A stretch of DNA of 22,350 nucleotides from JBFMAE01 sp040756085 (lineage in GTDB: Bacteria > Desulfobacterota > BSN033 > UBA1163), in assembly GCA_040756085.1 (NCBI GenBank), contig JBFMAE010000358.1, positions 1 to 22,350 on the forward strand, read 5' to 3'. Under the pieces are notes generated by a model. The model was not told the DNA's origin. It made no database searches and saw only the letters and a program-made list of their open reading frames with translations. A program made the translations under genes and the position numbers. The stretch's first letter is position 1. Every line of letters starts with the position of its first letter. Shown piece by piece: positions 1-7,459 of this stretch.

Positions 1-66
1 TATTGAAAAAGGCCCTCAGTTGAAAGAGGGGAAGGCTATTCTTCTCTTAATAAAACGGAAGGATTC

Positions 67-597
67 ATGGCACAACAGTGGTATGTCGTCCATACTTATT
101 CAGGGTTCGAAAACAGGGCGAAACAGAATCTAGAAGAACGGATAAAAAACCTCGGCAAGAGTGAATTTTTCTCTGACATTTTAATACCCACGGAGACCGT
201 GGTGGAGTTGGTAAAGGGGAAGAGGAAGACTTCACAGCGGAAAATCTTCCCAGGATATCTACTGGTTAAAATGGAATTAAACGAAGAGACCTGGCATATC
301 GTGAAGGACACACCGAAGATCACCGGTTTTGCTGGCGATGGGACAAAGCCTATCCCCATCTCAGAGGGAGAGGTGGGAGAGATTCTGTCTCAGATGAAGG
401 AGGGGGTTTCGAAGGTAAAGCCCAAGGTTTCTTTTGGCATTGGAGATAGCGTCCGGGTGATCGACGGTCCGTTCGTCAACTTTATCGGGACGATCGAAGA
501 GGTCAAACCTGAAAAAAGGAAACTGAAGGTACTGGTCTCTATCTTTGGAAGGGCGACTCCAGTAGAGCTGGATTTTATCCAAGTGGAAAAGAATTAG
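67..597 (+). CDS. nusG: Transcription termination/antitermination factor NusG
   Basis: NusG binds the RNA polymerase clamp, promotes processive elongation and links polymerase to Rho or to the ribosome. The 176-residue product has the usual family length. The NGN domain occupies roughly residues 5-105 (WYVVHTYSGFE near the start, IFPGYLLVKM in the middle). A C-terminal KOW domain follows at about 120-176 (DSVRVIDGPFVNFIGTI). The ATG follows a GGAAGGA ribosome site at good distance. It heads the visible part of the rplKAJL-rpoBC operon, the order seen in most bacteria, where secE normally lies just upstream; only 66 bases precede it here. Nothing odd was seen in the protein. Identification is secure. 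Confidence 0.98.
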   Translation: MAQQWYVVHTYSGFENRAKQNLEERIKNLGKSEFFSDILIPTETVVELVKGKRKTSQRKIFPGYLLVKMELNEETWHIVKDTPKITGFAGDGTKPIPISEGEVGEILSQMKEGVSKVKPKVSFGIGDSVRVIDGPFVNFIGTIEEVKPEKRKLKVLVSIFGRATPVELDFIQVEKN

Positions 598-621
598 TGG
601 TGGAGGTTTGAGGGATAAATT

Positions 622-1044
622 ATGGCCAAAAAAGTGGCAGCAATGGTGAAGCTTCAGATTCAGGCAGGGCAGGCCAACCCTTCCCCACCGGTCGGGCCGG
701 CCCTGGGACAGCATGGGGTCAACATCATGGAATTTTGCAAAGCCTTCAACGCCCGTACTCAGGGACAAGAAGGCATGATCATCCCTGTGCTGATCACCAT
801 CTATTCAGATCGATCCTTCAGCTTTGTGACCAAGACACCGCCGGCTTCGATCCTTTTGAAGAAGGCAGCAAAGATTGTGAAAGGGTCAGGGGAGCCCAAC
901 CGGAACAAGGTGGGGAAAGTGACCAGAGAACAGATTCGAGAGATTGCACAGATCAAGTTCAAAGATCTCAATGCGGTGGACATAAAGGGTGCAATCCGAA
1001 CAATCGAGGGCACGGCCCGCAGCATGGGGCTGGAGATTGCATGA
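622..1044 (+). CDS. rplK: 50S ribosomal protein L11
   Basis: L11 is part of the GTPase-associated centre of the large subunit and binds the 1070 region of 23S rRNA beside L10/L7/L12. The 140-residue product matches the family length. The N-terminal domain carries the proline-rich NPSPPVGPALGQHGVNIMEF segment (residues about 15-34). The C-terminal RNA-binding domain ends in DIKGAIRTIEGTARSMGL. A GAGGGA ribosome site (610-615) lies six bases before the ATG. It is 24 bases after nusG, and its stop overlaps the ribosome site of rplA, so the two are probably translationally coupled. Confidence 0.99.
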   Translation: MAKKVAAMVKLQIQAGQANPSPPVGPALGQHGVNIMEFCKAFNARTQGQEGMIIPVLITIYSDRSFSFVTKTPPASILLKKAAKIVKGSGEPNRNKVGKVTREQIREIAQIKFKDLNAVDIKGAIRTIEGTARSMGLEIA

Positions 1045-1051
1045 GAGGGCC

Positions 1052-1759
1052 ATGGCACATAGAGGGAAAAAATATTTAGAGGCATTAAAAAAAGTTGATC
1101 GAACGAAGCGGTATGAACTGGAGGAAGGAGTGAAACTCCTCATGGAGACGACCTGCGCCAAATTTGATGAGGGAGTGGACCTCGCCATTCGTCTCGGAGT
1201 GGATCCTAAGAAACCAGACCAGATGGTGCGGGGGACGGTCGTCCTTCCTCATGGCACAGGCAAGAAAGTTAGGGTATTGGTCTTTGCCAAAGGTCAGAAA
1301 GAGAAAGAGGCCTTAGATGCGGGTGCCGATATCGTCGGAGGAGAGGAACTCATCGAAAAGATTTCAAAAGGGTGGTTGGAATTTGACAAGGCGATTGCCA
1401 CACCTGACATGATGGGTCAGGTTAGCAAACTGGGAAAGATTCTGGGGCCCCGCGGATTGATGCCCAACCCCAAAGTGGGAACCGTGACCTTTGATTTAGA
1501 GCGAGCCGTCAAGGAGATCAAAGCGGGCAAGGTGGAATTTAAAGTAGAGAAGGCAGGGGTGGTTCATGTCCCTGTGGGGAAGGTGTCCTTTGGATTCGAT
1601 CACTTATTAGAAAATATCAAAGCCTTGCTGGAGGTGATCTTTCGGGCAAAGCCCCCGACAAGCAAAGGGGTCTATTTCCGGAGCATCGCTATCTCCACCA
1701 CCATGGGGCCAGGGATTAAGATCGATCCCCTTTATGCAAGAAATATTTTAAAGTCCTAA
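1052..1759 (+). CDS. rplA: 50S ribosomal protein L1
   Basis: L1 forms the mobile L1 stalk that helps release deacylated tRNA, and in many bacteria it represses its own operon. The product from this start has 235 residues, the usual length. Domain I is discontinuous (about residues 1-70 and 157-235). Domain II lies between them (about 73-156) and contains the signature GPRGLMPNPKVGTVT. An in-frame ATG at 989 would add 21 residues inside rplK with no family support, so the ATG at 1052 is chosen. GAGAGGG at 1043-1049 supports it, though spacing is only two bases. Domain II of this protein is the evident source or closest visible relative of an insert in RpoB (4254-4496). Confidence 0.98.
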   Translation: MAHRGKKYLEALKKVDRTKRYELEEGVKLLMETTCAKFDEGVDLAIRLGVDPKKPDQMVRGTVVLPHGTGKKVRVLVFAKGQKEKEALDAGADIVGGEELIEKISKGWLEFDKAIATPDMMGQVSKLGKILGPRGLMPNPKVGTVTFDLERAVKEIKAGKVEFKVEKAGVVHVPVGKVSFGFDHLLENIKALLEVIFRAKPPTSKGVYFRSIAISTTMGPGIKIDPLYARNILKS

Positions 1760-1796
1760 GAAATACGAATTACCCCGTTTGAGGAGGTAAAGATCG

Positions 1797-2333
1797 TTGG
1801 ATCGGAAAGAGAAGGAACAGGTCATATCTGATCTTCACAAGCAGGTTGAACAGTTTGAGGCTGCGGTCCTAACCCATTACCGGGGTCTCAATGTTGAACA
1901 GATGAGTCAACTGAGGCAACGGTTGAGAGAGGAGAAGATCTCCTATCATGTCGTCAAAAATACTTTGATGAAGCTGGCCTCCAAAGGGACAGATTTGGAA
2001 AAGTTGAATGATTATTTTGAGGGACCCACGGCCATCGCCATCTCCTACGGAGATCCGGTTCTCCTGGCCAAGATTTTATCTGAATTTGTGAAAACACAAC
2101 CTTCCCTTGAGATCAAAGTCGGGCTGATCCAGGGTAAGGTGACGCCTCCTGAGGAAGTGAAAGCCTTGGCTACCATGCCTTCCCGGGAGGTTCTCTTCAC
2201 TCACATCCTGGGAGGGATACAAGCATCTGGGGATCAATTAAGAGGCGCCCTTCTCGGCGTACTTCAGCAGATGCTCGGTGTGATCCAGGCCCGTGTAGAT
2301 CAACTATCCGAGCAGAAAGCTCCTGGAACATAA
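1797..2333 (+). CDS. rplJ: 50S ribosomal protein L10
   Basis: L10 anchors L7/L12 dimers to the ribosomal stalk and, with L12, often represses its own translation. The 178-residue product has the typical N-terminal 23S rRNA-binding domain (YHVVKNTLMKLA near residues 51-62). A C-terminal helix (about 140-178, LGVLQQMLGVIQARVDQL) is the binding platform for L12 dimers. The start is TTG at 1797, decided by the strong GAGGAGGT site at 1781-1788; no in-frame ATG is better placed. Only 37 bases separate it from rplA, so the long structured L10 leader of E. coli is not present in that form. Confidence 0.97.
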   Translation: MDRKEKEQVISDLHKQVEQFEAAVLTHYRGLNVEQMSQLRQRLREEKISYHVVKNTLMKLASKGTDLEKLNDYFEGPTAIAISYGDPVLLAKILSEFVKTQPSLEIKVGLIQGKVTPPEEVKALATMPSREVLFTHILGGIQASGDQLRGALLGVLQQMLGVIQARVDQLSEQKAPGT

Positions 2334-2380
2334 CCCCCCACCCTCCCCCTCCCCCGCACAGGGGAAGGGTGGGAAGGGGG
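2334..2380 (+). repeat. C-rich/G-rich palindrome with G-quadruplex motif between rplJ and rplL
   Basis: A C-rich left arm (2334-2355) faces a G-rich right arm (2361-2380) across a GCACA loop. CCCACCCT (2337-2344) pairs with AGGGTGGG (2366-2373), and the inner CCCC pairs with GGGG (2361-2364). The right arm also reads as four G-runs, G4-AA-G3-T-G3-AA-G5, a canonical G-quadruplex pattern with very short loops, on the mRNA-sense strand. It resembles in composition the palindrome at 20131-20175. It starts at the base after the rplJ stop and ends 17 bases before the rplL ribosome site. Confidence 0.75.
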
Positions 2381-2411
2381 ATAACTCGATACAGATAGGA
2401 GGATGTTTCAA

Positions 2412-2801
2412 ATGGCAGATGTCCAAAAAATTGCCGAAGAGATCAGTGGTTTAACTTTATTGGAAGCACGTGACTTGGTGAAGGTGCTTGAGGAGAAGTT
2501 GGGCATCAAGGCCACCGCACCAGTGGTCATGGGTGCGATGCCGGCTCCAGGGATGGGTGCAGGAGCTGCAGCCGCTCCATCCGAAGAGAAGACGGAATTC
2601 GATGTGATCCTGGCGGGTTTTGGCGATAAGAAGATCCAGGTGATTAAGGTTGTGAGAGAGCTAACCGGACTGGGTTTGAAAGAAGCCAAAGACCTTGTCG
2701 AGGGTGTCCCCAAGCCTATCAAAGAAGGAATTTCGAAAGAAGAAGCAGCGACGATGAAGAAAAAGCTTGAAGAGGCTGGGGGGACGGTCGAAGTTAAGTA
2801 G
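2412..2801 (+). CDS. rplL: 50S ribosomal protein L7/L12
   Basis: L7/L12 is the multicopy stalk protein that recruits translational GTPases. The 129-residue product has an N-terminal dimerisation helix pair (about 1-32) that binds L10. An Ala/Gly/Met-rich hinge follows (GAMPAPGMGAGAAAAP). The C-terminal factor-binding domain (about 55-129) contains KIQVIKVVRELTGLGLKEAK. An ATG at 2403 would add MFQ but abuts the AGGAGG site (2397-2402) with no spacing. The ATG at 2412 has nine bases of spacing and gives the standard MADVQKI start, so it is preferred. The preceding G-rich palindrome may affect its relative expression, as L12 is needed in several copies per L10. Confidence 0.98.
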   Translation: MADVQKIAEEISGLTLLEARDLVKVLEEKLGIKATAPVVMGAMPAPGMGAGAAAAPSEEKTEFDVILAGFGDKKIQVIKVVRELTGLGLKEAKDLVEGVPKPIKEGISKEEAATMKKKLEEAGGTVEVK

Positions 2802-2865
2802 GGAAACAATTAAAGGCGTTGAGGGACATCGTTGTCTCTTCCCAGAAGGACAGAGCAAATTGTGA

Positions 2866-2896
2866 AGGGGAGTCCGAAAGGGAGGGGACTTTTTAT
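2866..2896 (+). terminator. Possible attenuator between rplL and rpoB
   Basis: AGTCC (2871-2875) and GGACT (2886-2890) form a short stem, which can be extended by G-U pairs. A T-rich run (2890-2898) follows directly. This looks like a weak intrinsic terminator 20 bases before the rpoB start. E. coli also has a partial terminator in the rplL-rpoB gap that lowers polymerase relative to ribosomal protein synthesis, so an attenuator role is plausible. The five-pair core is short, and the call rests on inspection only. Confidence 0.4.
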
Positions 2897-2915
2897 TTAA
2901 AGGAGAGGAGTCGTT

Positions 2916-5900
2916 ATGGCCAGCGTGGTTCCCGTCTATCGAAGGTATCGTAAAAATTTCTCAAAGATCAAAGATGTGCTAGAGATCTCCAATTTAATTG
3001 AAGTTCAAAAAAGGTCTTACGAACAATTTCTACAGGCCGATGTCGATGTGGATAAGAGGGAGCCTATCGGGCTTCAAGCCGTCTTTAAAACTGTCTTCCC
3101 AATCAAGGATTTTTACGAGACGGCCTCCCTCGAATTTGTTAGTTATCGTCTCACCGAGCCCAAATATGATGTGGAGGAGTGTCTGTTAAGGGGGATGACC
3201 TATGCCGCGCCGATCAAGGTGACCGTTCGATTGGTTGTCTGGGATGTGAACGAAGAGACACGGGCCAAGAGCATTAAGGCGGTGAAAGAACAAGAGGTCT
3301 ATTTTGGTGAAATCCCTCTGATGACAGAAAATGGGACATTCATCATCAACGGGACGGAACGGGTCATCGTCAGCCAGCTTCATCGTTCCCCCGGCGTCTT
3401 CTTTGATCAGGATCAAATCAAACCGCATACAGGAGGGAAGCTCTTCTACTATGCCCGGATCATTCCTTATCGAGGATCATGGATCGATTTCGAATTTGAT
3501 CAGAAAGACCTCCTTTATGTTCGGATCGATCGACGCCGTAAGATCCCTGTCACCGTGCTGCTCCGGGCCCTGAAATACACCGGCGAAGAGCTTCTGGACT
3601 ATTTTTACCGAAAGGAGAAGATCCTTATCCGTAAGGGAAAATTCCTGAAAGAGGTATCGAGAGATGTGTTGGTGGGGCAGAAGGCGACCTCTGATATCCT
3701 AGAACCCGAAACCCACAAGGTGATCCTCAAGAAACATCGCAGGATTACGGAAGAATCTTTCAGAAAGTTGGAAATCGCCAAGATCAATACCATCCCCGTC
3801 GAGCCCCGAGATCTGATCGGGCGATATCTGGGAAAGGATGTGGTGGATCCTGAAACCGGGGAAGTGCTTGTCGAGTATAATGATGAGGTGACGGAGAAAC
3901 TTCTCGAAGAGATGAAAGAGAGGAAGATAGAAGAATTTGAGATCCTCTTCATCGACAACATCAACGTCAGCTCTTCATTAAGGGACACCCTGGTGATGGA
4001 TAAGATCGAGTTGAGCCGCGAGGAAAGAGATAAATTATCTGTTCACGATCCAGGCAAATCCATACGGGAGAAGGAATCCGAAAGGGCTTTGATCGACATT
4101 TACAAAAGACTTCGTCCCGGAGACCCCCCCACCATTGAAACGGCCATCGGCCTTTTTTATAACCTCTTTTTCAATCATGAACGCTATGACCTCTCCAAAG
4201 TGGGGAGGATGAAACTAAACCATAAAATCGGGTTAAAGGCGAACCCTCCCCAAATATTAGTCTTCACTGAGAGATGGAGGAGAGAGGCGCTGGAAGCTGG
4301 AGCGACCTATGCGGGAGGGAAGGAACTGGTCGATCGAATCTTGGAAGGGTGGTTTGATTTTGACGAAGCGATCGCTACTCCAGAAATGGCCGAGGAGATT
4401 CAACGAGTAGCAAAGATCCTTCATCCCATCGGGCTAATGCCCTCCTTGAAGGACGGGACCATCACCGATGATGTTCAGGGCAAGGTTCGAAAAATACTAG
4501 AAGATGAGAAGACGACCCTGAGGAGACGGGATATCCTTGAGGTTGTTAAATACCTGATCAAATTGAAGGATGGTCAAGGTTCGGTCGACGATATCGACCA
4601 CCTGGGAAACCGACGGGTGAGGACCGTGGGTGAGCTTTTGGAAAACCAATATCATATTGGGCTGGTGAGGATCGAGAGGGCGATCAAGGAGCGGATGAGT
4701 CTCCAAGATGTGGAGACTTTGATGCCCCATGACCTCATCAATTCCAAACCCCTCTCCGCCGTCATCAAAGAATTTTTCGGCTCTAGTCAGCTTTCCCAAT
4801 TTATGGATCAGACCAACCCACTCTCCGAGATCACCCACAAGCGTCGGCTCTCCGCACTGGGTCCAGGGGGACTCACCCGGGAGAGGGCAGGATTTGAGGT
4901 GAGAGATGTCCATCCCACGCATTACGGCCGTATCTGTCCCATCGAGACACCGGAGGGTCCCAATATCGGTCTGATTACCTCCCTCAGCACCTATGCCTGT
5001 GTGAACGACTATGGATTCATTGAGACCCCTTACCGGGAAGTGGTCAACGGAAAGGTGACCAACAACATCCGATACCTCTTTGCCCTGGATGAAGAGGAAG
5101 AGATGGATGGACAGAAACCCGCGATCGCTCAAGCGAATGCCCCCCTAGATCGGGAAGGGAGGTTTACCCTCCCATTCGTCTCCGCCCGGAGGGGAGGCGA
5201 ATTTGTGATGGTGAAACCTGAGGAAATCCGGTATATGGATGTTTCCCCCAAACAGCTGGTGAGCGTGGCCACCTCTCTCATCCCCTTTTTGGAGAATGAT
5301 GATGCCAACCGGGCCCTCATGGGATCGAACATGCAACGACAGGCCGTTCCCCTTTTAAGGACGGATGCACCGTTGATCGGAACCGGAATGGAGGCAATCG
5401 TGGCGAGGGATTCTGGAGTCACGGTAGTAGCAAAAAGGGATGGGGTCGTTGAAGATGTCGATGCCTCCCGGATTGTCATTCGTGTGGATGAGGATGGCCA
5501 GAAAGAGAACGATCCCGGGGTCGACATTTATACCCTGATCAAATACAAACGGTCCAATCAGAATACCTGTATCAATCAAAGACCCATCGTCCATGTTGGA
5601 GAACGGGTTCGGAAAGGGGAAGTTATTGCGGATGGGCCAGCAACCGATATGGGAGAACTGGCACTAGGGAGGAATGTCCTCGTGGCCTTCATGCCCTGGG
5701 GAGGATACAATTTTGAGGATTCGATCCTCATCAGCGAAAAGTTGTTGAAAGAAGATACCTATACCTCTATCCACATCGAGGAACTGGAATGTGTGGCACG
5801 GGACACCAAATTGGGAAAAGAGGAGATTACCTGTGACATCCCCAATGCCGGAGAGGAGGCATTAAAGGATCTGGATGAGAGTGGTATTATCCGCATTGGA

Positions 5901-7376
5901 GCAGAGGTGAGAGCAGGTGACATTCTCGTTGGCAAAGTAACTCCCAAAGGGGAAACCCAACTTTCACCGGAAGAGAAACTCCTCCGTGCGATCTTTGGCG
6001 AAAAGGCAGGAGACGTTCGAGATACCTCCCTTCGAGTCCAACATGGAATCGAAGGGATTGTGATCGATGCAAAGGTCTTCTCCCGGAAAGGCCAGGAGAA
6101 GGATGAGAGAACGAAGGCGATCGAGGATCAGGAGAAGGCGAGGTTGCTCAAGAACCAAGCGGATGAGATCCGAATCATCCAGAACAGCACCAGGAGGAAG
6201 ATTGGAAAGTATCTGATCGGTAAACGGGCGGCCCACCGGATTGCTGATGAGAAGAAAAACCGGGTCTTTCTGGAGGCAAAAGAACGGATCAAGGAGGAAC
6301 ATCTCTTTGCCATTCCCTCTGATCAACTGAAGGAGATTGATGTATTAGAAGGAAAGAGGGTCCTTCCTGAAGTACACCAGATCCTTGACCATGGAGAGCT
6401 CCAGATCAATGTGGTGAAGGGAGTCTTCGCTGATAAATTGTCCAAACTGAAGAGGGGAGATGAGCTGGCCCCGGGCGTGATCAAAACCGTCAAGGTCTAT
6501 ATCGCCATGAAACGCAAACTTTCTGTAGGTGATAAAATGTCCGGACGTCATGGAAACAAAGGGATCATCTCTCGGGTTCTTCCTGAAGAGGACATGCCTT
6601 ACCTCGAGGATGGGACGCCGGTTGACATCATCCTCAACCCGCTGGGGGTTCCCTCACGAATGAATGTGGGCCAGATTCTGGAGACTCATCTGGGATGGGC
6701 CGCCAAAGGGTTGGGCTGGAAGATCGAGGAATATCTAAAAACACGCTTCAACCCTAAATTGCTTCGAAGAAAGATCAAAGAGGTCTATTCTTCAAAAGAG
6801 GTCAATGAATATTTAGATCAGGCCACTGATGAAGAGATCGTCGAATTGGCCCGAAAATTGGGCCATGGGATCTTCGTCTCTGTCCCGGTATTCGATGGTG
6901 CCTCCGAAGAGGAGATCAAAGAACATTTAAAAAAAGCAGGACTTCCGGTCACCGGGCAGACTACCCTCTACGATGGTAGGACCGGGGAACCTTTCCACCA
7001 TAAGGTCACCGTGGGCTATATGTACCTCCTCAAATTACATCACTTGGTGGATGACAAGATTCATGCCCGTTCCATCGGGCCCTATTCGTTAGTCACCCAA
7101 CAACCCTTGGGAGGAAAAGCCCAGTTCGGAGGTCAACGGTTAGGGGAGATGGAGGTGTGGGCGTTAGAGGCCTATGGTGCAGCCCATTCCCTTCAGGAAT
7201 TCCTGACGATGAAATCTGACGATGTCGCAGGGCGGACCCGGGTTTATGAGGCGATCGTCAAAGGGGAGCATACCCTGGAGCCTGGGCTTCCTGAATCTTT
7301 CAATGTATTGGTCAAGGAATTACAGAGCCTCTGTCTGGATACGGAATTGATCGAAGAAAAGAGGGAAGAAATTTAA
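2916..7376 (+). CDS. rpoB: RNA polymerase beta subunit with an inserted L1-like domain
   Basis: This is the catalytic beta subunit of RNA polymerase, 1486 residues against 1342 in E. coli. Conserved landmarks are intact: the rifampicin pocket SSQLSQFMDQTNPLSEITHK (about 623-642), PIETPEGPNIGLI after it, NFEDSI (about 932-937, acidic pair near the active site), and KMSGRHGNKG. The proteobacterial-type charged insertion follows NFEDSI. The pocket residues equivalent to E. coli D516, H526 and S531 are unchanged. Residues about 447-527 are not a usual beta segment: they copy L1 domain II (LVF, EALEAGA, GW.DFDEAIATPEM, KIL.P.GLMP) and lie between LNHKIG and LRRRDILEVVKYLIKL, both normal beta sequence. 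The frame is open throughout. The ATG follows AAAGGAGAGGAG. Confidence 0.98.
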   Translation: MASVVPVYRRYRKNFSKIKDVLEISNLIEVQKRSYEQFLQADVDVDKREPIGLQAVFKTVFPIKDFYETASLEFVSYRLTEPKYDVEECLLRGMTYAAPIKVTVRLVVWDVNEETRAKSIKAVKEQEVYFGEIPLMTENGTFIINGTERVIVSQLHRSPGVFFDQDQIKPHTGGKLFYYARIIPYRGSWIDFEFDQKDLLYVRIDRRRKIPVTVLLRALKYTGEELLDYFYRKEKILIRKGKFLKEVSRDVLVGQKATSDILEPETHKVILKKHRRITEESFRKLEIAKINTIPVEPRDLIGRYLGKDVVDPETGEVLVEYNDEVTEKLLEEMKERKIEEFEILFIDNINVSSSLRDTLVMDKIELSREERDKLSVHDPGKSIREKESERALIDIYKRLRPGDPPTIETAIGLFYNLFFNHERYDLSKVGRMKLNHKIGLKANPPQILVFTERWRREALEAGATYAGGKELVDRILEGWFDFDEAIATPEMAEEIQRVAKILHPIGLMPSLKDGTITDDVQGKVRKILEDEKTTLRRRDILEVVKYLIKLKDGQGSVDDIDHLGNRRVRTVGELLENQYHIGLVRIERAIKERMSLQDVETLMPHDLINSKPLSAVIKEFFGSSQLSQFMDQTNPLSEITHKRRLSALGPGGLTRERAGFEVRDVHPTHYGRICPIETPEGPNIGLITSLSTYACVNDYGFIETPYREVVNGKVTNNIRYLFALDEEEEMDGQKPAIAQANAPLDREGRFTLPFVSARRGGEFVMVKPEEIRYMDVSPKQLVSVATSLIPFLENDDANRALMGSNMQRQAVPLLRTDAPLIGTGMEAIVARDSGVTVVAKRDGVVEDVDASRIVIRVDEDGQKENDPGVDIYTLIKYKRSNQNTCINQRPIVHVGERVRKGEVIADGPATDMGELALGRNVLVAFMPWGGYNFEDSILISEKLLKEDTYTSIHIEELECVARDTKLGKEEITCDIPNAGEEALKDLDESGIIRIGAEVRAGDILVGKVTPKGETQLSPEEKLLRAIFGEKAGDVRDTSLRVQHGIEGIVIDAKVFSRKGQEKDERTKAIEDQEKARLLKNQADEIRIIQNSTRRKIGKYLIGKRAAHRIADEKKNRVFLEAKERIKEEHLFAIPSDQLKEIDVLEGKRVLPEVHQILDHGELQINVVKGVFADKLSKLKRGDELAPGVIKTVKVYIAMKRKLSVGDKMSGRHGNKGIISRVLPEEDMPYLEDGTPVDIILNPLGVPSRMNVGQILETHLGWAAKGLGWKIEEYLKTRFNPKLLRRKIKEVYSSKEVNEYLDQATDEEIVELARKLGHGIFVSVPVFDGASEEEIKEHLKKAGLPVTGQTTLYDGRTGEPFHHKVTVGYMYLLKLHHLVDDKIHARSIGPYSLVTQQPLGGKAQFGGQRLGEMEVWALEAYGAAHSLQEFLTMKSDDVAGRTRVYEAIVKGEHTLEPGLPESFNVLVKELQSLCLDTELIEEKREEI
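4254..4496 (+). other. L1 domain II-like insert within rpoB
   Basis: This in-frame segment of rpoB encodes about 81 residues that align with residues 73-156 of the L1 protein encoded by rplA (nt 1268-1519). By eye there are about 39 identities in 83 columns with one single-residue gap. Shared blocks include LVF, EAL.AGA, GG.EL, GW..FD.AIATP.M, KIL.P.GLMP and GT.T.D. A 45-base stretch around GW..FD.AIATP matches at about 33 positions, so the copy is old but recognisable. In L1 this unit is itself an inserted domain with adjacent ends, which suits it to insertion into a loop of another protein. It retains the GW/AIATP features of the local L1, not the E. coli version as I recall it. Confidence 0.9.
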
Positions 7377-7384
7377 CAGAACCA

Positions 7385-7443
7385 TGAACGATAAACGATG
7401 AACTATGAACTGGAAAGCATAAGCTGTTTATCGTCCATCGTTT
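7385..7443 (+). repeat. Short intergenic inverted repeat of 7-bp units between rpoB and rpoC
   Basis: The left side is a run of near-identical 7-mers: ATGAACG, ATAAACG, ATGAACT, ATGAACT (7385-7412). ACGATAAAC (7388-7396) is complementary to GTTTATCGT (7426-7434), and AAACGATG (7394-7401) to CATCGTTT (7436-7443). The gap would otherwise be a bare spacer. It has no T-tract, so it is not a classical terminator. It could be a mobile REP-like unit or an RNA processing or stability hairpin. Confidence 0.65.
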
Positions 7444-7459
7444 GAATAAGGAGGAAATC

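Noticed and set aside
1..23. Possible C-terminal end of secE (LKKALS then TGA in frame 3)
   Set aside because: secE usually precedes nusG, but only a few codons are present and another frame also ends at once (TGA at 4-6), so the gene and frame cannot be decided.
989..1051. Upstream ATG extension of rplA
   Set aside because: The added residues lie inside rplK, match no L1 family sequence, and a ribosome site supports the ATG at 1052.
4497..5132. 211-codon open frame on the minus strand inside rpoB
   Set aside because: It is antisense to strongly conserved rpoB codons, has no recognisable motif or ribosome site, and is expected by chance from this codon use.
6050..6480. Charged insertion in RpoB after the NFEDSI region as a second novel insert
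   Set aside because: A comparable charged insert is normal in proteobacterial beta subunits, so it is not unusual.
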